From positions 1 to 56,700 of the forward strand of contig CAZCZU010000016.1 in the NCBI GenBank assembly GCA_964503475.1: a stretch of 56,700 nucleotides of DNA. The letters run 5' to 3'. The notes under the pieces were generated by a model. It saw only the letters and a list, made by a program, of their open reading frames with translations, ran no database searches and had not been told where the DNA came from. The translations under genes were made by a program, and so were the position numbers. The stretch comes from CAZCZU01 sp964503475 (lineage in GTDB: Bacteria; Pseudomonadota; Zetaproteobacteria; Mariprofundales; Mariprofundaceae). Numbering within the stretch: position 1 is the stretch's first letter; each line of letters begins with the position of its first letter. Positions 41,134 to 49,419 of the stretch are shown here, piece by piece.

Positions 41134-42252
41134 ATGCAGGGAACCTGGCAACGCATTTTCGCTTTGATGATCAAGGAGTTTCTTGCCCTGATGAAGGACA
41201 AGAAGAGCCGTTTCGTGCTGATCGGGCCACCGATTATCCAGCTGCTGGTCTTCGGTTATGCCGCCACCTTCGATCTTAACCATGTTCGCTATGCCGTCTT
41301 CAACGAGGATGGCGGAGCGGAATCGCGTGCTCTGGCTGCGCGTCTCGCCGGTACCCAGGCCTTCGATCAGGTGGGGACGATCCGTCATCAGGGGCAGATC
41401 CGGCCGCTGATCGACCGCGGTGATGTGAAGATGGTGCTGCACATCGGCCCCGAGTTCAGTCGCAAGCTGGCGTTGGGGAAGCCGGCGCCGGTGCAATTGA
41501 TTGTGGATGGGCGCAACTCCAACACGGCCCTGCTGATCCTCGGCTATGCCCGCACCATTGTGCAGGCCTACAATCTGGAGCGCATACGCCTGACAGGGGC
41601 GCAGGGGCCGCCAGTGCAGCTGAAGGTGCGTGCCTGGTTCAACCCCAATCTGCAGAGCCGCTGGTTCCTGATCCCCGGCATTGCCGGCCTGATTACGCTG
41701 GTCGTGACCATGCTGGTGGTCGCCCTTTCGGTGGCGCGCGAGCGGGAGCAGGGCACCTTCGACCAGCTGCTGGTGACGCCGATGCGGCCGTTCGAAATCC
41801 TGCTCGGCAAGGCGCTGCCCGGCTTTATTATCGGCATGTTCGAGGCCTCGCTGATCATCGCCATTGCCATCTTCTGGTTCGATATCCCGTTCCAGGGATC
41901 GCTGGCGACCCTCTATGCCGGGCTGGCCCTCTTCCTGCTCTCGGCCATCGGGGTAGGGCTGATGATCTCGTCACTGGCCGTGACCCAGCAGCAGGGCTTC
42001 CTGGGTGCCTTCCTCTTTATCGTGCCGGCCGTGCTGCTCTCCGGTTTTGCCACTCCGATCGAGAACATGCCCGAGGTGGTGCAGTGGATCACCTATGCCG
42101 ATCCGCTGCGCTATTTCATGGTCATCCTGCGTGGCCTCTTCCTGGAGGGGACCCCCTTCATGCTGCTTATGCCGCAGTTCTGGCCGCTGGCCGTGATCGG
42201 AGTGGTGACCCTGACCATCGCCGCCTGGCTTTTTCGCCATCGTATGAATTGA
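41134..42252 (+). CDS. ybhR: ABC-2 type permease, second subunit
   Basis: A 372-residue permease paralogous to the preceding one: FALMIKEFLALMKDKKSRFV, a periplasmic domain with NTALLILGYARTIVQ, GTFDQLLVTPMRPFEILLGK, and YADPLRYFMVILRGLFLEG. It starts 2 bp after the ybhS stop. It is the last transport gene of the operon; the globin gene follows after 57 bp and may be co-transcribed. Confidence 0.87.
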   Translation: MQGTWQRIFALMIKEFLALMKDKKSRFVLIGPPIIQLLVFGYAATFDLNHVRYAVFNEDGGAESRALAARLAGTQAFDQVGTIRHQGQIRPLIDRGDVKMVLHIGPEFSRKLALGKPAPVQLIVDGRNSNTALLILGYARTIVQAYNLERIRLTGAQGPPVQLKVRAWFNPNLQSRWFLIPGIAGLITLVVTMLVVALSVAREREQGTFDQLLVTPMRPFEILLGKALPGFIIGMFEASLIIAIAIFWFDIPFQGSLATLYAGLALFLLSAIGVGLMISSLAVTQQQGFLGAFLFIVPAVLLSGFATPIENMPEVVQWITYADPLRYFMVILRGLFLEGTPFMLLMPQFWPLAVIGVVTLTIAAWLFRHRMN

Positions 42253-42309
42253 GCTATCGGGGCTGTACGGGCATGCTGCTAACGCTATTGAAAGCTGCCG
42301 GAGGCCGTG

Positions 42310-43200
42310 ATGTCCGAACGTGATTTTGAGCTGGTACGCGCATCGATCGAGCAGATCGGCGATCGCTCCACCGCCCTGAGCAAGCTCTTCTATACCCGCC
42401 TGTTTCAGCTCGATCCATCCCTGAGCGATATTTTCGATGGCGGCGTGGCAATGCTGAACCGCAAGTTCGTCAATATGCTGCTCACCTTCAAGAGTGCGAA
42501 GGGGATGGAGAAGCTGCGCCCGGCGCTTGAATCGATGGCCAAACGCCATGTCGGCTATCGGGCTGCGCCGCGCCATTTCCTGCTCTTCCGCGATTGCCTG
42601 CTGGAGTCGCTGGCGGAGCTGTTGGGTGACGAATTCACCCCGGATCTCAGGGCAGCCTGGGAAGCGCTCTACGATGAGGTGGCCGGCATCATGACGGCCT
42701 GGATGCAGGCGCATCCCGAGGTCGTTGTTCAAGCCTCCGGGAAGGGGAAGACCCATGTCGACCTATCGCTGCTGGAAGAGATTGGCGGCGAGGAGGTGGT
42801 GCGCAACGTGCACCAGCGCTTCTACGACTTCATCTACAACGATGACTATATCGGCCAGTTCTTCTTCCACCGCGCCAGGGAGCTGGTGGTGACGAAGCAG
42901 ACCCAGTTCATGGTGGCCGCCTTCGGTGGCCCGAACAACTACAAAGGCGAGCCGCCAGCCTTTCTGCACATGCACATGTATATCACCCAGGAGATGGCCG
43001 ATATCCGCAATATCTATCTGCAGAAGGCGATCCTGGGCGAGGGCTTGAGCGAGGCGATCTGCGAGCGCTGGATGCGGGTCGATAACGCCTTCCTGCCGGC
43101 CATCGTCAAAGAGAGCGTCGATGAATGCGTCATGCGCGTCTGGGGTCAGGGGCCCTTCGTCATCAAGCGGCCGGCTATCTATATCCCGCTCAGACTGTAG
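42310..43200 (+). CDS. Two-domain globin: flavohaemoglobin-type globin fused to truncated haemoglobin
   Basis: A 296-residue protein. Residues 1-135 are a classical globin of the flavohaemoglobin/single-domain type: RLFQLDPSLSDIF with a Phe at 42 near the CD corner, and MAKRHVGYRAAPRHF with probable proximal His80. Residues 152-285 are a truncated (2/2) globin: NVHQRFYDFIYNDDYIGQFF, KQTQFMVAAFGGPNNYKGE, and HMHMYIT with probable proximal His222. No reductase domain is present. Such proteins bind O2 or NO. GGAGG precedes ATG 42310. Pairing of two different globin classes in one chain is unusual in my experience. Confidence 0.8.
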   Translation: MSERDFELVRASIEQIGDRSTALSKLFYTRLFQLDPSLSDIFDGGVAMLNRKFVNMLLTFKSAKGMEKLRPALESMAKRHVGYRAAPRHFLLFRDCLLESLAELLGDEFTPDLRAAWEALYDEVAGIMTAWMQAHPEVVVQASGKGKTHVDLSLLEEIGGEEVVRNVHQRFYDFIYNDDYIGQFFFHRARELVVTKQTQFMVAAFGGPNNYKGEPPAFLHMHMYITQEMADIRNIYLQKAILGEGLSEAICERWMRVDNAFLPAIVKESVDECVMRVWGQGPFVIKRPAIYIPLRL

Positions 43201-43300
43201 GCGCGCAATATAGCGCGTTTGTGCGATGGTGCATGTCTCCTTATTTGGTTAGAGATGGCCGCTTCAGCCGGTTTCGTCCGGCACGGGGAAGGGGGGGACC

Positions 43301-43630
43301 ATGCTACGACACCGATCGAGGCTTCTGTTGATGCTGCTGCTGGGCAGTGCGCTGCTTGTTGCCTGTCAGGATCGCCATGCCCAGTTTATGGCCAAGAAAT
43401 TACCGGAAGGGATGCGCGACGATTTTTTGGAATATTATGGCGAAGGGGGCTACAAGGCATTCGCCATGGCCATCGATGACGATAACTGGGTCTTCGCCAC
43501 CGCCTACAATGCCAGAACACAGGCGTCGGCGGACGAGTGGGCCATGTACCGTTGTATCCGGTATCGTCACAGCAAAGGTGTCACCTCGACCTGCCGCATT
43601 TTTGCCAAAGGCAACGATTATGCTGATTAA
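43301..43630 (+). CDS. DUF4189-like small lipoprotein
   Basis: A 109-residue protein. A basic start and hydrophobic stretch end in the lipobox LLVAC (Cys22). The mature part has FAMAIDDDNWVFATAYNART and two Cys (YRCIRYRH, TCRIFAKGND) spaced as in small DUF4189-type domains, where a disulphide is likely. It should sit on the periplasmic side of a membrane. No enzymatic motif is seen. It is probably monocistronic, facing the converging response regulator. Confidence 0.6.
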   Translation: MLRHRSRLLLMLLLGSALLVACQDRHAQFMAKKLPEGMRDDFLEYYGEGGYKAFAMAIDDDNWVFATAYNARTQASADEWAMYRCIRYRHSKGVTSTCRIFAKGNDYAD

Positions 43631-43665
43631 GGGCGTCTTTCCGGACTCACCGCTAGAGGCCGGAT

Positions 43666-44034
43666 TCAGAATTGTCGCAGGTAACGCTCGAACTCGAAGA
43701 AATCGAGCGGCTTGAAAAATACTGGAATACTGAGATTGGCCAGGCCTTTGCTGTGATCATCGTTGAGGTAGCCGCTGACGGCGATGATTGGAAGGGATGC
43801 ATCTTGCTGCCGCACATGCTGAATCAGGTCGAGCCCATCGATATGGGGCATCTCGATATCGGTGATCAGAAGATCGAGCTCCTCTTTCAGATCCTGGAAG
43901 AGTTCGATTCCCTCCTGGCCATTGGTGGCAACATGGGTAGCATGGCCGAGGGTTTCCAGAAAGTCCCGGAAGGAGGAGCGAACCATCGGGTCGTCATCCG
44001 CCATCAGGATTCGCAATCTTCGCGGTGCGTTCAT
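43666..44034 (-). CDS. Stand-alone response regulator receiver (CheY-like)
   Basis: A 122-residue single receiver domain: acidic pocket DDDP (residues 13-16), phosphoacceptor Asp59 in LLITDIEMPHIDG, a conserved Ser in IIAVSGYL, and Lys in VFFKPLD. No output domain. Such proteins act in chemotaxis-like or phosphorelay signalling. It is divergent from the LuxR-type regulator gene (121-bp gap), with two CTCCC/GGGAG inverted repeats between them. Confidence 0.88.
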   Translation of the reverse strand: MNAPRRLRILMADDDPMVRSSFRDFLETLGHATHVATNGQEGIELFQDLKEELDLLITDIEMPHIDGLDLIQHVRQQDASLPIIAVSGYLNDDHSKGLANLSIPVFFKPLDFFEFERYLRQF

Positions 44035-44039
44035 CTCCT

Positions 44040-44101
44040 CTCCCTTTCAGGGAGTGATGCTAGACAGAAAATTCGTGAATTCTCCCCCCATATGAGGGGA
44101 G
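44040..44101. promoter_or_regulatory. Two CTCCC/GGGAG inverted repeats in a divergent promoter region
   Basis: CTCCC-N5-GGGAG (44040-44054) lies just upstream of the response-regulator start. CTCCCC-N8-GGGGAG (44082-44101) lies midway to the LuxR-type gene. Shared half-sites suggest one regulator for both genes, but the first repeat also covers the - strand ribosome-site area. Confidence 0.4.
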
Positions 44102-44155
44102 TCGATGAGCTCCCGGATTGCTAGAAATGGTGTTCACGATGATGGAAGGGAAACA

Positions 44156-45280
44156 ATGATCGTCGAACAACTTACAGAACTGATTGATCTGATCTATGCA
44201 TCGGCTTTGCGCACCGATGCATGGCCGCAGGCACTGGATGGCTTGCGTCGGCAACTGGGCTGCGAGTCGGCAGCGATGCTGATCTATGATATCGACCACG
44301 GCCGTTTGATCATGTCGATTCATGCCGGTGCATATGCCGTCAGTGCGAAAACCTATGAGCGTCACTTCAGCGCTTCCGAAGCCCACTTCGACAAGCTGAA
44401 GATATACGATGCCGAAGAGTACATGATCGTGTTTAATGGGCATGAAGCGCCTCGCTGGCCGGCTCTGGCGGCCCGGCGTGAGGAGATTGTAAAAAGCGAC
44501 AGCCATGACATCAGCGGTTTCATGTTCAAGGTGGCCGACAGCATCGTGCATATTGCAATTCGCTGCAGTCAAAAGAGGCAGTGCTGCGACTTTTCCGAGA
44601 TTCTCGAACTGCTGGCGCCTCATTTGCAGCGCGCCATGCTGGTATCGAGGCAGCGCTCCGAACTGGAACAGCGCCTGGAGAGTATGGAGAGCGTATTGAG
44701 TCACTTCAGATCGGGAGTGATTCTGATCGACGAGAGGGGACGGGCAGCTTTCTTGAACCGGCGGGCCAGAGAGCTTGTCAAAGCACGAAACGGTTTGAAG
44801 GTTGTTGATGGGCAACTGGTTGGTTCGGTGGCAGTAACCACACGAGACCTGCGTAGCCTGCTTTCCCGTGCCATCGAGCAGGGCCGCAATGGCGGCTCCT
44901 CCATCGGTGCCATGACGATCAAGCATAGCAATGATACCAAGGTCAATTTGTCGATGGTGGCGGTGCCGCTGCACCCGAAGATTCATGCGCTGTCGCATAA
45001 GCCGGCGATCTATGCGGCCCTGCTGATCGGCTCGTCCGCATTTGCCTCGGCCCTGAATCCGGATGTGCTTAAGCTTCTCTACAAGCTGACGGGGGCTGAG
45101 GCGAGGCTGGCCATCGGCCTGGCCCTGGGTAAAACGCTGGAGAAGTACGCGCAGGAGAGCGGTATACAGCCTGCGACGGTGCGCGGTTACCTGAAGCAGG
45201 TGTTTCAGAAGACATCGACCAACCGACAGACGGAGCTGGTCAATCTGCTGCACAGTATCCCGTTCTATCTGAAGGAGTAG
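44156..45280 (+). CDS. LuxR-family transcriptional regulator with PAS-like region
   Basis: A 374-residue protein. The N-terminal 170 residues are an unassigned sensory region, followed by a coiled coil (SRQRSELEQRLESMESVL) and a PAS-like segment (HFRSGVILIDERGRAAFLNR). The C-terminal 65 residues are a LuxR/GerE HTH: LTGAEARLAIGLALGKTLEK, then TVRGYLKQVFQKTSTNRQTE. ATG 44156 has GGAAGGG 5 nt upstream; an earlier in-frame ATG at 44105 lacks one. It could regulate the divergent receiver gene. The last 16 nt overlap the converging znuB gene. Confidence 0.8.
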   Translation: MIVEQLTELIDLIYASALRTDAWPQALDGLRRQLGCESAAMLIYDIDHGRLIMSIHAGAYAVSAKTYERHFSASEAHFDKLKIYDAEEYMIVFNGHEAPRWPALAARREEIVKSDSHDISGFMFKVADSIVHIAIRCSQKRQCCDFSEILELLAPHLQRAMLVSRQRSELEQRLESMESVLSHFRSGVILIDERGRAAFLNRRARELVKARNGLKVVDGQLVGSVAVTTRDLRSLLSRAIEQGRNGGSSIGAMTIKHSNDTKVNLSMVAVPLHPKIHALSHKPAIYAALLIGSSAFASALNPDVLKLLYKLTGAEARLAIGLALGKTLEKYAQESGIQPATVRGYLKQVFQKTSTNRQTELVNLLHSIPFYLKE

Positions 45281-46002
45281 CTCCACCTTTGGCACCATAG
45301 CCAGGAAGAGAGGCCGACGATCGCCAGGGCGAGCACCACGCTGGAAGAGGGTGGGAGGTCCAGATAATTAGCCGCCAAGATACCGGTTATGGTGCCAATG
45401 AATGCCAATATCGTTGCATGGATCAGGGATCCGTTATTCCCGTTCTGCCAAACGGCCAGTGCCGGTAGTAAAAGCATGGCAAAAACCAGGATCACGCCGA
45501 CGGCATGGATGGCCGGCACGACTGCCAGTGCCATGCCAGCGTAGAAAAGTAGCCGTCGGCCGTAGCTCTGTTCGCCGGCCAGGCGGACGGCGAACAGAGA
45601 CAAAGCACCGCAAATTACCAACAGCAGAAGATCGCCGCCGTCAGCTCCCAGCAGGCTGCCGAACATCAGCACGGTCATATGCCCTTCGCCATGCGGAAGC
45701 CTGGCTAGCAAGACCATGCCGGCCGCTGATGCGATGGCATAGGCTCCTCCCATAATGGCCTCTTTTGGTAGTGACGTCCGTTCCGGAATCATCGCCAGAA
45801 TCAGGATGACCAGCAGGGTGACAGCACCGGCCCATAGTGGGCCGGAGCTGTCCGTTGCCATCCCGATGGCGAAGCCGGTGGCTGCGATTTGCGCCAGCGC
45901 AAGGTCGATGAAGACAATGCGTCGGGCCAGCACCTGCTGTCCCAGAAAAGGGAAAAAGGCAGCCAGAATAAGACATGCCGCGAGACTGGAGGCCAGAATC
46001 AT
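45265..46002 (-). CDS. znuB: Zinc/manganese-type ABC transporter permease
   Basis: A 245-residue permease with about seven helices: QVLARRIVFIDLALAQIAATG near the N-terminus, GGAYAIASAAGMVLL, FYAGMALAVVPAIHAVGVIL and VFAMLLLPALAVWQ, all typical of the ABC-3/ZnuB family. It follows znuA by 1 bp. No ATPase gene (znuC) is present in this cluster, so it must borrow one encoded elsewhere, or the system is degraded. The 3' end overlaps the LuxR gene by 16 nt. Confidence 0.85.
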   Translation of the reverse strand: MILASSLAACLILAAFFPFLGQQVLARRIVFIDLALAQIAATGFAIGMATDSSGPLWAGAVTLLVILILAMIPERTSLPKEAIMGGAYAIASAAGMVLLARLPHGEGHMTVLMFGSLLGADGGDLLLLVICGALSLFAVRLAGEQSYGRRLLFYAGMALAVVPAIHAVGVILVFAMLLLPALAVWQNGNNGSLIHATILAFIGTITGILAANYLDLPPSSSVVLALAIVGLSSWLWCQRWSYSFR

Positions 46003-46003
46003 A

Positions 46004-46915
46004 TTACTGCGATTTCCTGGCGTTGGTGATGGTGGCGATTATTTGATCGAATAATGCCAGATAGCCATCGGTCGCATGCCCCTGCACAGCATCGGGTAGT
46101 ACGATGTAATGAGTACCGGCCAGGGTGGCGACCCGACGGGCTGTCTTCGTATTGTGGTAGGATTCCACCCACAGGGCATGAACTCCTTGCCGACGTATTT
46201 GCTCGACAAGAGTGTCGAGGTGGGCCGTTGAAGGTTCCACGCCCGGCTTCGGCTCGATGAAGCCGAAGACAGCGATTCCGAACCGTGTTGTAAAGTAACG
46301 AAAGGAGTCGTGGTAGGTTACGATCGGTCCCGATTTGACTAGAGCCTTTCGCCACTGTTCCAGTTTCGCATGGATGGTAGCTGTGAAGTGTTCGGCACGA
46401 TTCCGATAGGTGTCAGCGTTGGCCGGATCAAGTACTGCAAAGCGTTCAGCGATGCCCTTGGCAACGGCTGCCCCGGCAAGGGGATCCAGCCACCAGTGCG
46501 GATTCCCGTGTGGGTGCACGTCTCCCATGGCGCGGCTTAGCTGACCGGTCGGACGTCCGAGTACATGCGTCAGGAATTGCGAGGCGTCGATGTAACCGGT
46601 TGCTCCTGGCCGAATTGTTCGATTGCGCGAAGCCTCGATCAGCGGTGGCAGCCAGCCAACTTCCAGATCGAGCCCTGAGACAAGCAGGGCATCCGCCCGG
46701 GCTAGGTGGCGGGCCAGCGTAGGTTTAGGCGGTACGAAATGCGGATCCTGTCCCGGTTGAGCGAGTCGTTGTACCTCGACCCGGTCACCGCCAACTGCTT
46801 CGGCGATCTGGGCAAGTGGCTCAAGAGTTGCAACTACCTTAAGTGTTGTCGCCTCGGCCTTCGGCATCAAGGCCAGCAGGGCGGCCATGAACATAAACAG
46901 ACGAATTGTCGACAT
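46004..46915 (-). CDS. znuA: Zinc/manganese-type ABC transporter substrate-binding protein
   Basis: A 303-residue protein with signal peptide (about residues 1-22, ending PKAEA). Metal-ligand regions of the cluster A-I binding proteins are present: QDPHFVPPKP, HPHGNPHWWLDP, a YHDSFRYF segment, and a late acidic ligand near LPDAVQG. The usual long His-rich loop of ZnuA is nearly absent. It captures metal in the periplasm for ZnuB. The upstream porin-like gene ends 11 bp before it, so the genes form one operon. Confidence 0.87.
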   Translation of the reverse strand: MSTIRLFMFMAALLALMPKAEATTLKVVATLEPLAQIAEAVGGDRVEVQRLAQPGQDPHFVPPKPTLARHLARADALLVSGLDLEVGWLPPLIEASRNRTIRPGATGYIDASQFLTHVLGRPTGQLSRAMGDVHPHGNPHWWLDPLAGAAVAKGIAERFAVLDPANADTYRNRAEHFTATIHAKLEQWRKALVKSGPIVTYHDSFRYFTTRFGIAVFGFIEPKPGVEPSTAHLDTLVEQIRRQGVHALWVESYHNTKTARRVATLAGTHYIVLPDAVQGHATDGYLALFDQIIATITNARKSQ

Positions 46916-46926
46916 AAATAACTCCG

Positions 46927-48144
46927 TTAATAGGGATGAGCGCCATGAGGGCCGATGGCAACGACCCAGCGAAACAGCACTTCGTTGGCTGACTGGCCGC
47001 TGGCCAGTCCAAGGTTGGCGGCTACTTCCGGCAGGGCATGGCGAACATGCTTGTATTGCAGCGTCAGGCTTTGAAATTCACTGATTTTCCATGCCATGCC
47101 ACCGGAATAGGCCTGCTCGTCCGGTTGGGCCGTTTGTTTCGACAGGTCGTAACGGGTAAAGAGATGCCAGTTTCGGTCGATATCGTAGATACCGAGCAGA
47201 TAGGCTCCATCCGTCACGATGCGCCGGCCTGCAGCAATATCACGGCGGCTGCGATTCCACTCGCCTTCCAGGGTCCAGCCTGACCGGTCGCTATGAATTG
47301 CTTTGAGCGCTAAATGACCACCGAGTATATCCGTGCGTCCATTTCCGATGGTTCCATTACGGCCATTGACATAGGTGGCACCCAGTTCGACGGTTTTCTG
47401 TGAACCCAGCTCCCACAGACCTGTCCAGTGTCCAAGGGCAGCAAAACGGTTGGTGCCTGTTGGATCAAATGCCACTGTATTCCCGGTCTGGAACAGGCCG
47501 GCTGTGAACGTTTGCACCGATTGACCGATGAATAGCGGTCTGTCCAGCAGAATGCCATCGCCGCTGAATTTTCCGGCTCCGAATAGGTTGACCAGGCCGT
47601 TTGGTATGTCCGAGTAAATCAGGGCGTGTGGATGAACCGGATTGGAGCAACCGATGGGCAGAAAGCTGCGACCGGCCCGCAGATTGAAACCGGCGGGCAG
47701 TCGCGCGGTCAGGAAACCCTCTTCCACCGCCAGGCCGGCAGCATTACCTGTAACGGTGATATCGAGTCGCGTATGGGGGTCGACGTCGGCACCGAAGCGG
47801 AACTCCGCCTCTGAAAGAGGCAGAAACTGTCGGCTGCGCATTTTTCCGCCATTGGCCGCCTGGCCACCCTGTACAAAATCACCGGCAAAGGTGCCAATCA
47901 CCGAGATGGCCGGGTTGCCGCTATTTTCGGCTGTGGCCGGTGCTGTTGAGGGCGGGATGGCGTGAGTTTCCTGCTGTTTATGAATGGTGCCATCCATGCG
48001 GTCGACTTGATTCTGGAGTAGTTCGACCTGTTCTTTCAGCTGTCGCAGTGTCTCGGTGGATTCCACACCGTTCGTTTCGGCCTGTGCCATGGGCGCAAGT
48101 CCGCATAAGCATGGCAATAGCCATGCCATCAGATGTTTTCTCAT
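46927..48144 (-). CDS. Porin-like outer-membrane protein of the metal locus
   Basis: About 405 residues. A signal peptide (MRKHLMAWLLPCLCGLAPMA onward to QA) is followed by a short coiled coil (TLRQLKEQVELLQNQVDRMD) and a beta-rich barrel region (EAEFRFGADVDPHTRLDITV, LRAGRSFLPIG, KTVELGATYVNG). GGAGATTAAG lies ahead of the ATG at 48144; an upstream in-frame ATG at 48174 overlaps that site. The architecture resembles trimeric outer-membrane porins with an N-terminal coiled coil. Position upstream of znuAB suggests metal passage across the outer membrane. Confidence 0.7.
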   Translation of the reverse strand: MRKHLMAWLLPCLCGLAPMAQAETNGVESTETLRQLKEQVELLQNQVDRMDGTIHKQQETHAIPPSTAPATAENSGNPAISVIGTFAGDFVQGGQAANGGKMRSRQFLPLSEAEFRFGADVDPHTRLDITVTGNAAGLAVEEGFLTARLPAGFNLRAGRSFLPIGCSNPVHPHALIYSDIPNGLVNLFGAGKFSGDGILLDRPLFIGQSVQTFTAGLFQTGNTVAFDPTGTNRFAALGHWTGLWELGSQKTVELGATYVNGRNGTIGNGRTDILGGHLALKAIHSDRSGWTLEGEWNRSRRDIAAGRRIVTDGAYLLGIYDIDRNWHLFTRYDLSKQTAQPDEQAYSGGMAWKISEFQSLTLQYKHVRHALPEVAANLGLASGQSANEVLFRWVVAIGPHGAHPY

Positions 48145-48216
48145 CTTAATCTCCTCCAAATGGATTTTCCGCATAACGTCGTGCGGTCGTGATATTGATA
48201 ATGTCGGGTGTTGAGA

Positions 48217-48519
48217 TCAGTGGAGTGGAGGAGCACGGATGGCAGGCCGGTATCGGTAGCCAGCTGAATGCAGTAGGTGCTTAAAGAAGGATATCCTGTC
48301 GGCATGGGGCGCAGCATCGGCCGGATATACCTCTCCCCGGGAAAGTCCATGTCCGGTTGCTTTTTCCAGTAAACAGAGGGAGCAGTCGGAGGGGGCATGC
48401 AACCCCGGCTGATGGGAGTGCAGTTCGCTTGCCGCCCACATTGCCACCAGCATTGCTATCGTGGCTGGCATCAGACGCAGAGTTGCTGCGGTTCGTGATG
48501 TGGGGCGGTCGAATACCAT
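48217..48519 (-). CDS. Small His/Cys-rich protein at the metal locus
   Basis: About 100 residues from ATG 48519. A hydrophobic segment (LMPATIAMLVAMWAASELHS) is followed by SHQPGLHAPSDCSLC, a His/Cys cluster reminiscent of small DUF2946-type proteins, then a His-bearing tail. Metal binding in the periplasm is a fair guess. The start is uncertain: a promoter-like pair TTGCAT/TATATT on the - strand would begin transcription almost at 48519, so translation may be leaderless or may start at ATG 48471. It is the first gene of the - strand metal operon. Confidence 0.5.
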   Translation of the reverse strand: MVFDRPTSRTAATLRLMPATIAMLVAMWAASELHSHQPGLHAPSDCSLCLLEKATGHGLSRGEVYPADAAPHADRISFFKHLLHSAGYRYRPAIRAPPLH

Positions 48520-48545
48520 GGGCGCAATATAAGCAACATTATTGC

Positions 48546-48566
48546 AAATGCAATATAGTTGCATTT
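48546..48566. promoter_or_regulatory. Fur/Zur-type operator (21-bp inverted repeat)
   Basis: AAATGCAA (48546-48553), TATAG, TTGCATTT (48559-48566): perfect 8-bp arms. It lies between the divergent small His/Cys gene and the Fur-family gene and covers the putative -35 (TTGCAT on the - strand) of the metal operon. Related half-sites (GCAATATA, GCAAC) lie alongside. Autoregulation and repression by the adjacent Fur-family protein are inferred. Confidence 0.65.
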
Positions 48567-48633
48567 ATTGGTTGCAGAGCAGACGGCGTGTAAGCGGCTT
48601 GCACCCAAAAGATGGTTGTGATCTATTGGAGCT

Positions 48634-49083
48634 ATGAAAGATTTGTTTGCCACGGAATCCGAGATCGCCGAACGGATTCGAAGCAGGGGAGCACGGGCGA
48701 CACCGTCCCGCATTAAGGTTCTGGGCGTATTAGAGGGGGGAGTGGCCCCGTTGAGCCATGGTGAGATCGAGCAGGCGCTAGCGAACGATGCCAGCTATGT
48801 TATTGACAGGGTAACGCTCTACCGGGTTCTGGATTGGCTCGTGGAGGCAGGCCTGGCTCATAAGGCGGCCGATGCTCGGGGTGTGTTTCGTTTCTCTGCC
48901 GCCGCACCCAATGTTTGCCACAGCGAGCATGTACATTTTCGTTGCACTGGTTGTGGCAGGGTGTATTGCCTCAAGGCCTCGCCTCCGGCGCCGCCCGTGT
49001 TGCCTGACGGGTTTCAACTGACTGACATGGAGCTGGATATCCGTGGACTGTGTCCGGATTGTGCCGTTAGGGAAGGAGAGTGA
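48634..49083 (+). CDS. zur: Fur-family metalloregulator (probably Zur)
   Basis: A 149-residue protein. Winged-helix DNA-binding half: RGARATPSRIKVLGVLEGG, LSHGEIEQAL and DRVTLYRVLDWLVEAGL. Metal-binding half: CHSEHVHFRCTGCGRVYC and GLCPDCA, giving the two CxxC pairs of the structural zinc site plus His ligands. The neighbouring znuAB operon and the operator at 48546 favour a Zur assignment; Fur or another family member is possible. It is divergent from the metal operon. Confidence 0.75.
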   Translation: MKDLFATESEIAERIRSRGARATPSRIKVLGVLEGGVAPLSHGEIEQALANDASYVIDRVTLYRVLDWLVEAGLAHKAADARGVFRFSAAAPNVCHSEHVHFRCTGCGRVYCLKASPPAPPVLPDGFQLTDMELDIRGLCPDCAVREGE

Positions 49084-49085
49084 GC

Positions 49086-49355
49086 TTACAGCACCATGGC
49101 GACGGCGTCGTGAGCGTTGAACTCGGAGTAGAGCGCATCGAGCTGGGCACGACTTTCGGCTCTGAAGGTGATGGTTACCGAGAGGTAGTTGCCGTTGCGG
49201 CTTTCGCGTGACTGCACCGCACCTTCATCAAGCTGTGGAATATGACGCCGGGCGATCATCACCATCTCGCCTTCAAAGGATTTGCTGTTTTTTCCCATCA
49301 CCTTGATCGGGAAGGTGCAGGGGAAGGTGAGCGGGCTTTCGGTCGGACTGGTCAT
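49086..49355 (-). CDS. DUF493 (YbeD-like) protein
   Basis: An 89-residue protein with FPCTFPIKVMGKNSKSFEGE, a central hydrophobic MVMIARRH, SRESRNGNYLSVTITF and a final LDALYSEFNAHDAVAMVL. This is the ferredoxin-like ACT-resembling fold of the YbeD/DUF493 family, whose role is regulatory but unclear; in E. coli it lies near lipoate genes. ATG 49355 has GGAG about 6 nt upstream; an in-frame start at 49412 would run through the cytochrome-gene terminator and is rejected. It is probably separate from the peroxidase gene because of that terminator. Confidence 0.8.
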   Translation of the reverse strand: MTSPTESPLTFPCTFPIKVMGKNSKSFEGEMVMIARRHIPQLDEGAVQSRESRNGNYLSVTITFRAESRAQLDALYSEFNAHDAVAMVL

Positions 49356-49365
49356 GCAATACTCC

Positions 49366-49401
49366 AAAAAAAACGGGGCCCCGGCATCTGCCGGAGCCCC
49401 G
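49366..49401 (-). terminator. Rho-independent terminator of the cytochrome c peroxidase gene
   Basis: On the - strand: CGGGGCTCCGGC, loop AGAT, GCCGGGGCCCCG, followed by eight T. The stem is 12 pairs with one mismatch. Confidence 0.93.
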
Positions 49402-49419
49402 TAGTCTGACAACGGAATG

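Noticed and set aside
49356..49412. Extended start of the DUF493 gene at 49412
   Set aside because: It would translate through the cytochrome peroxidase terminator, while ATG 49355 has a proper GGAG site and matches the family length.
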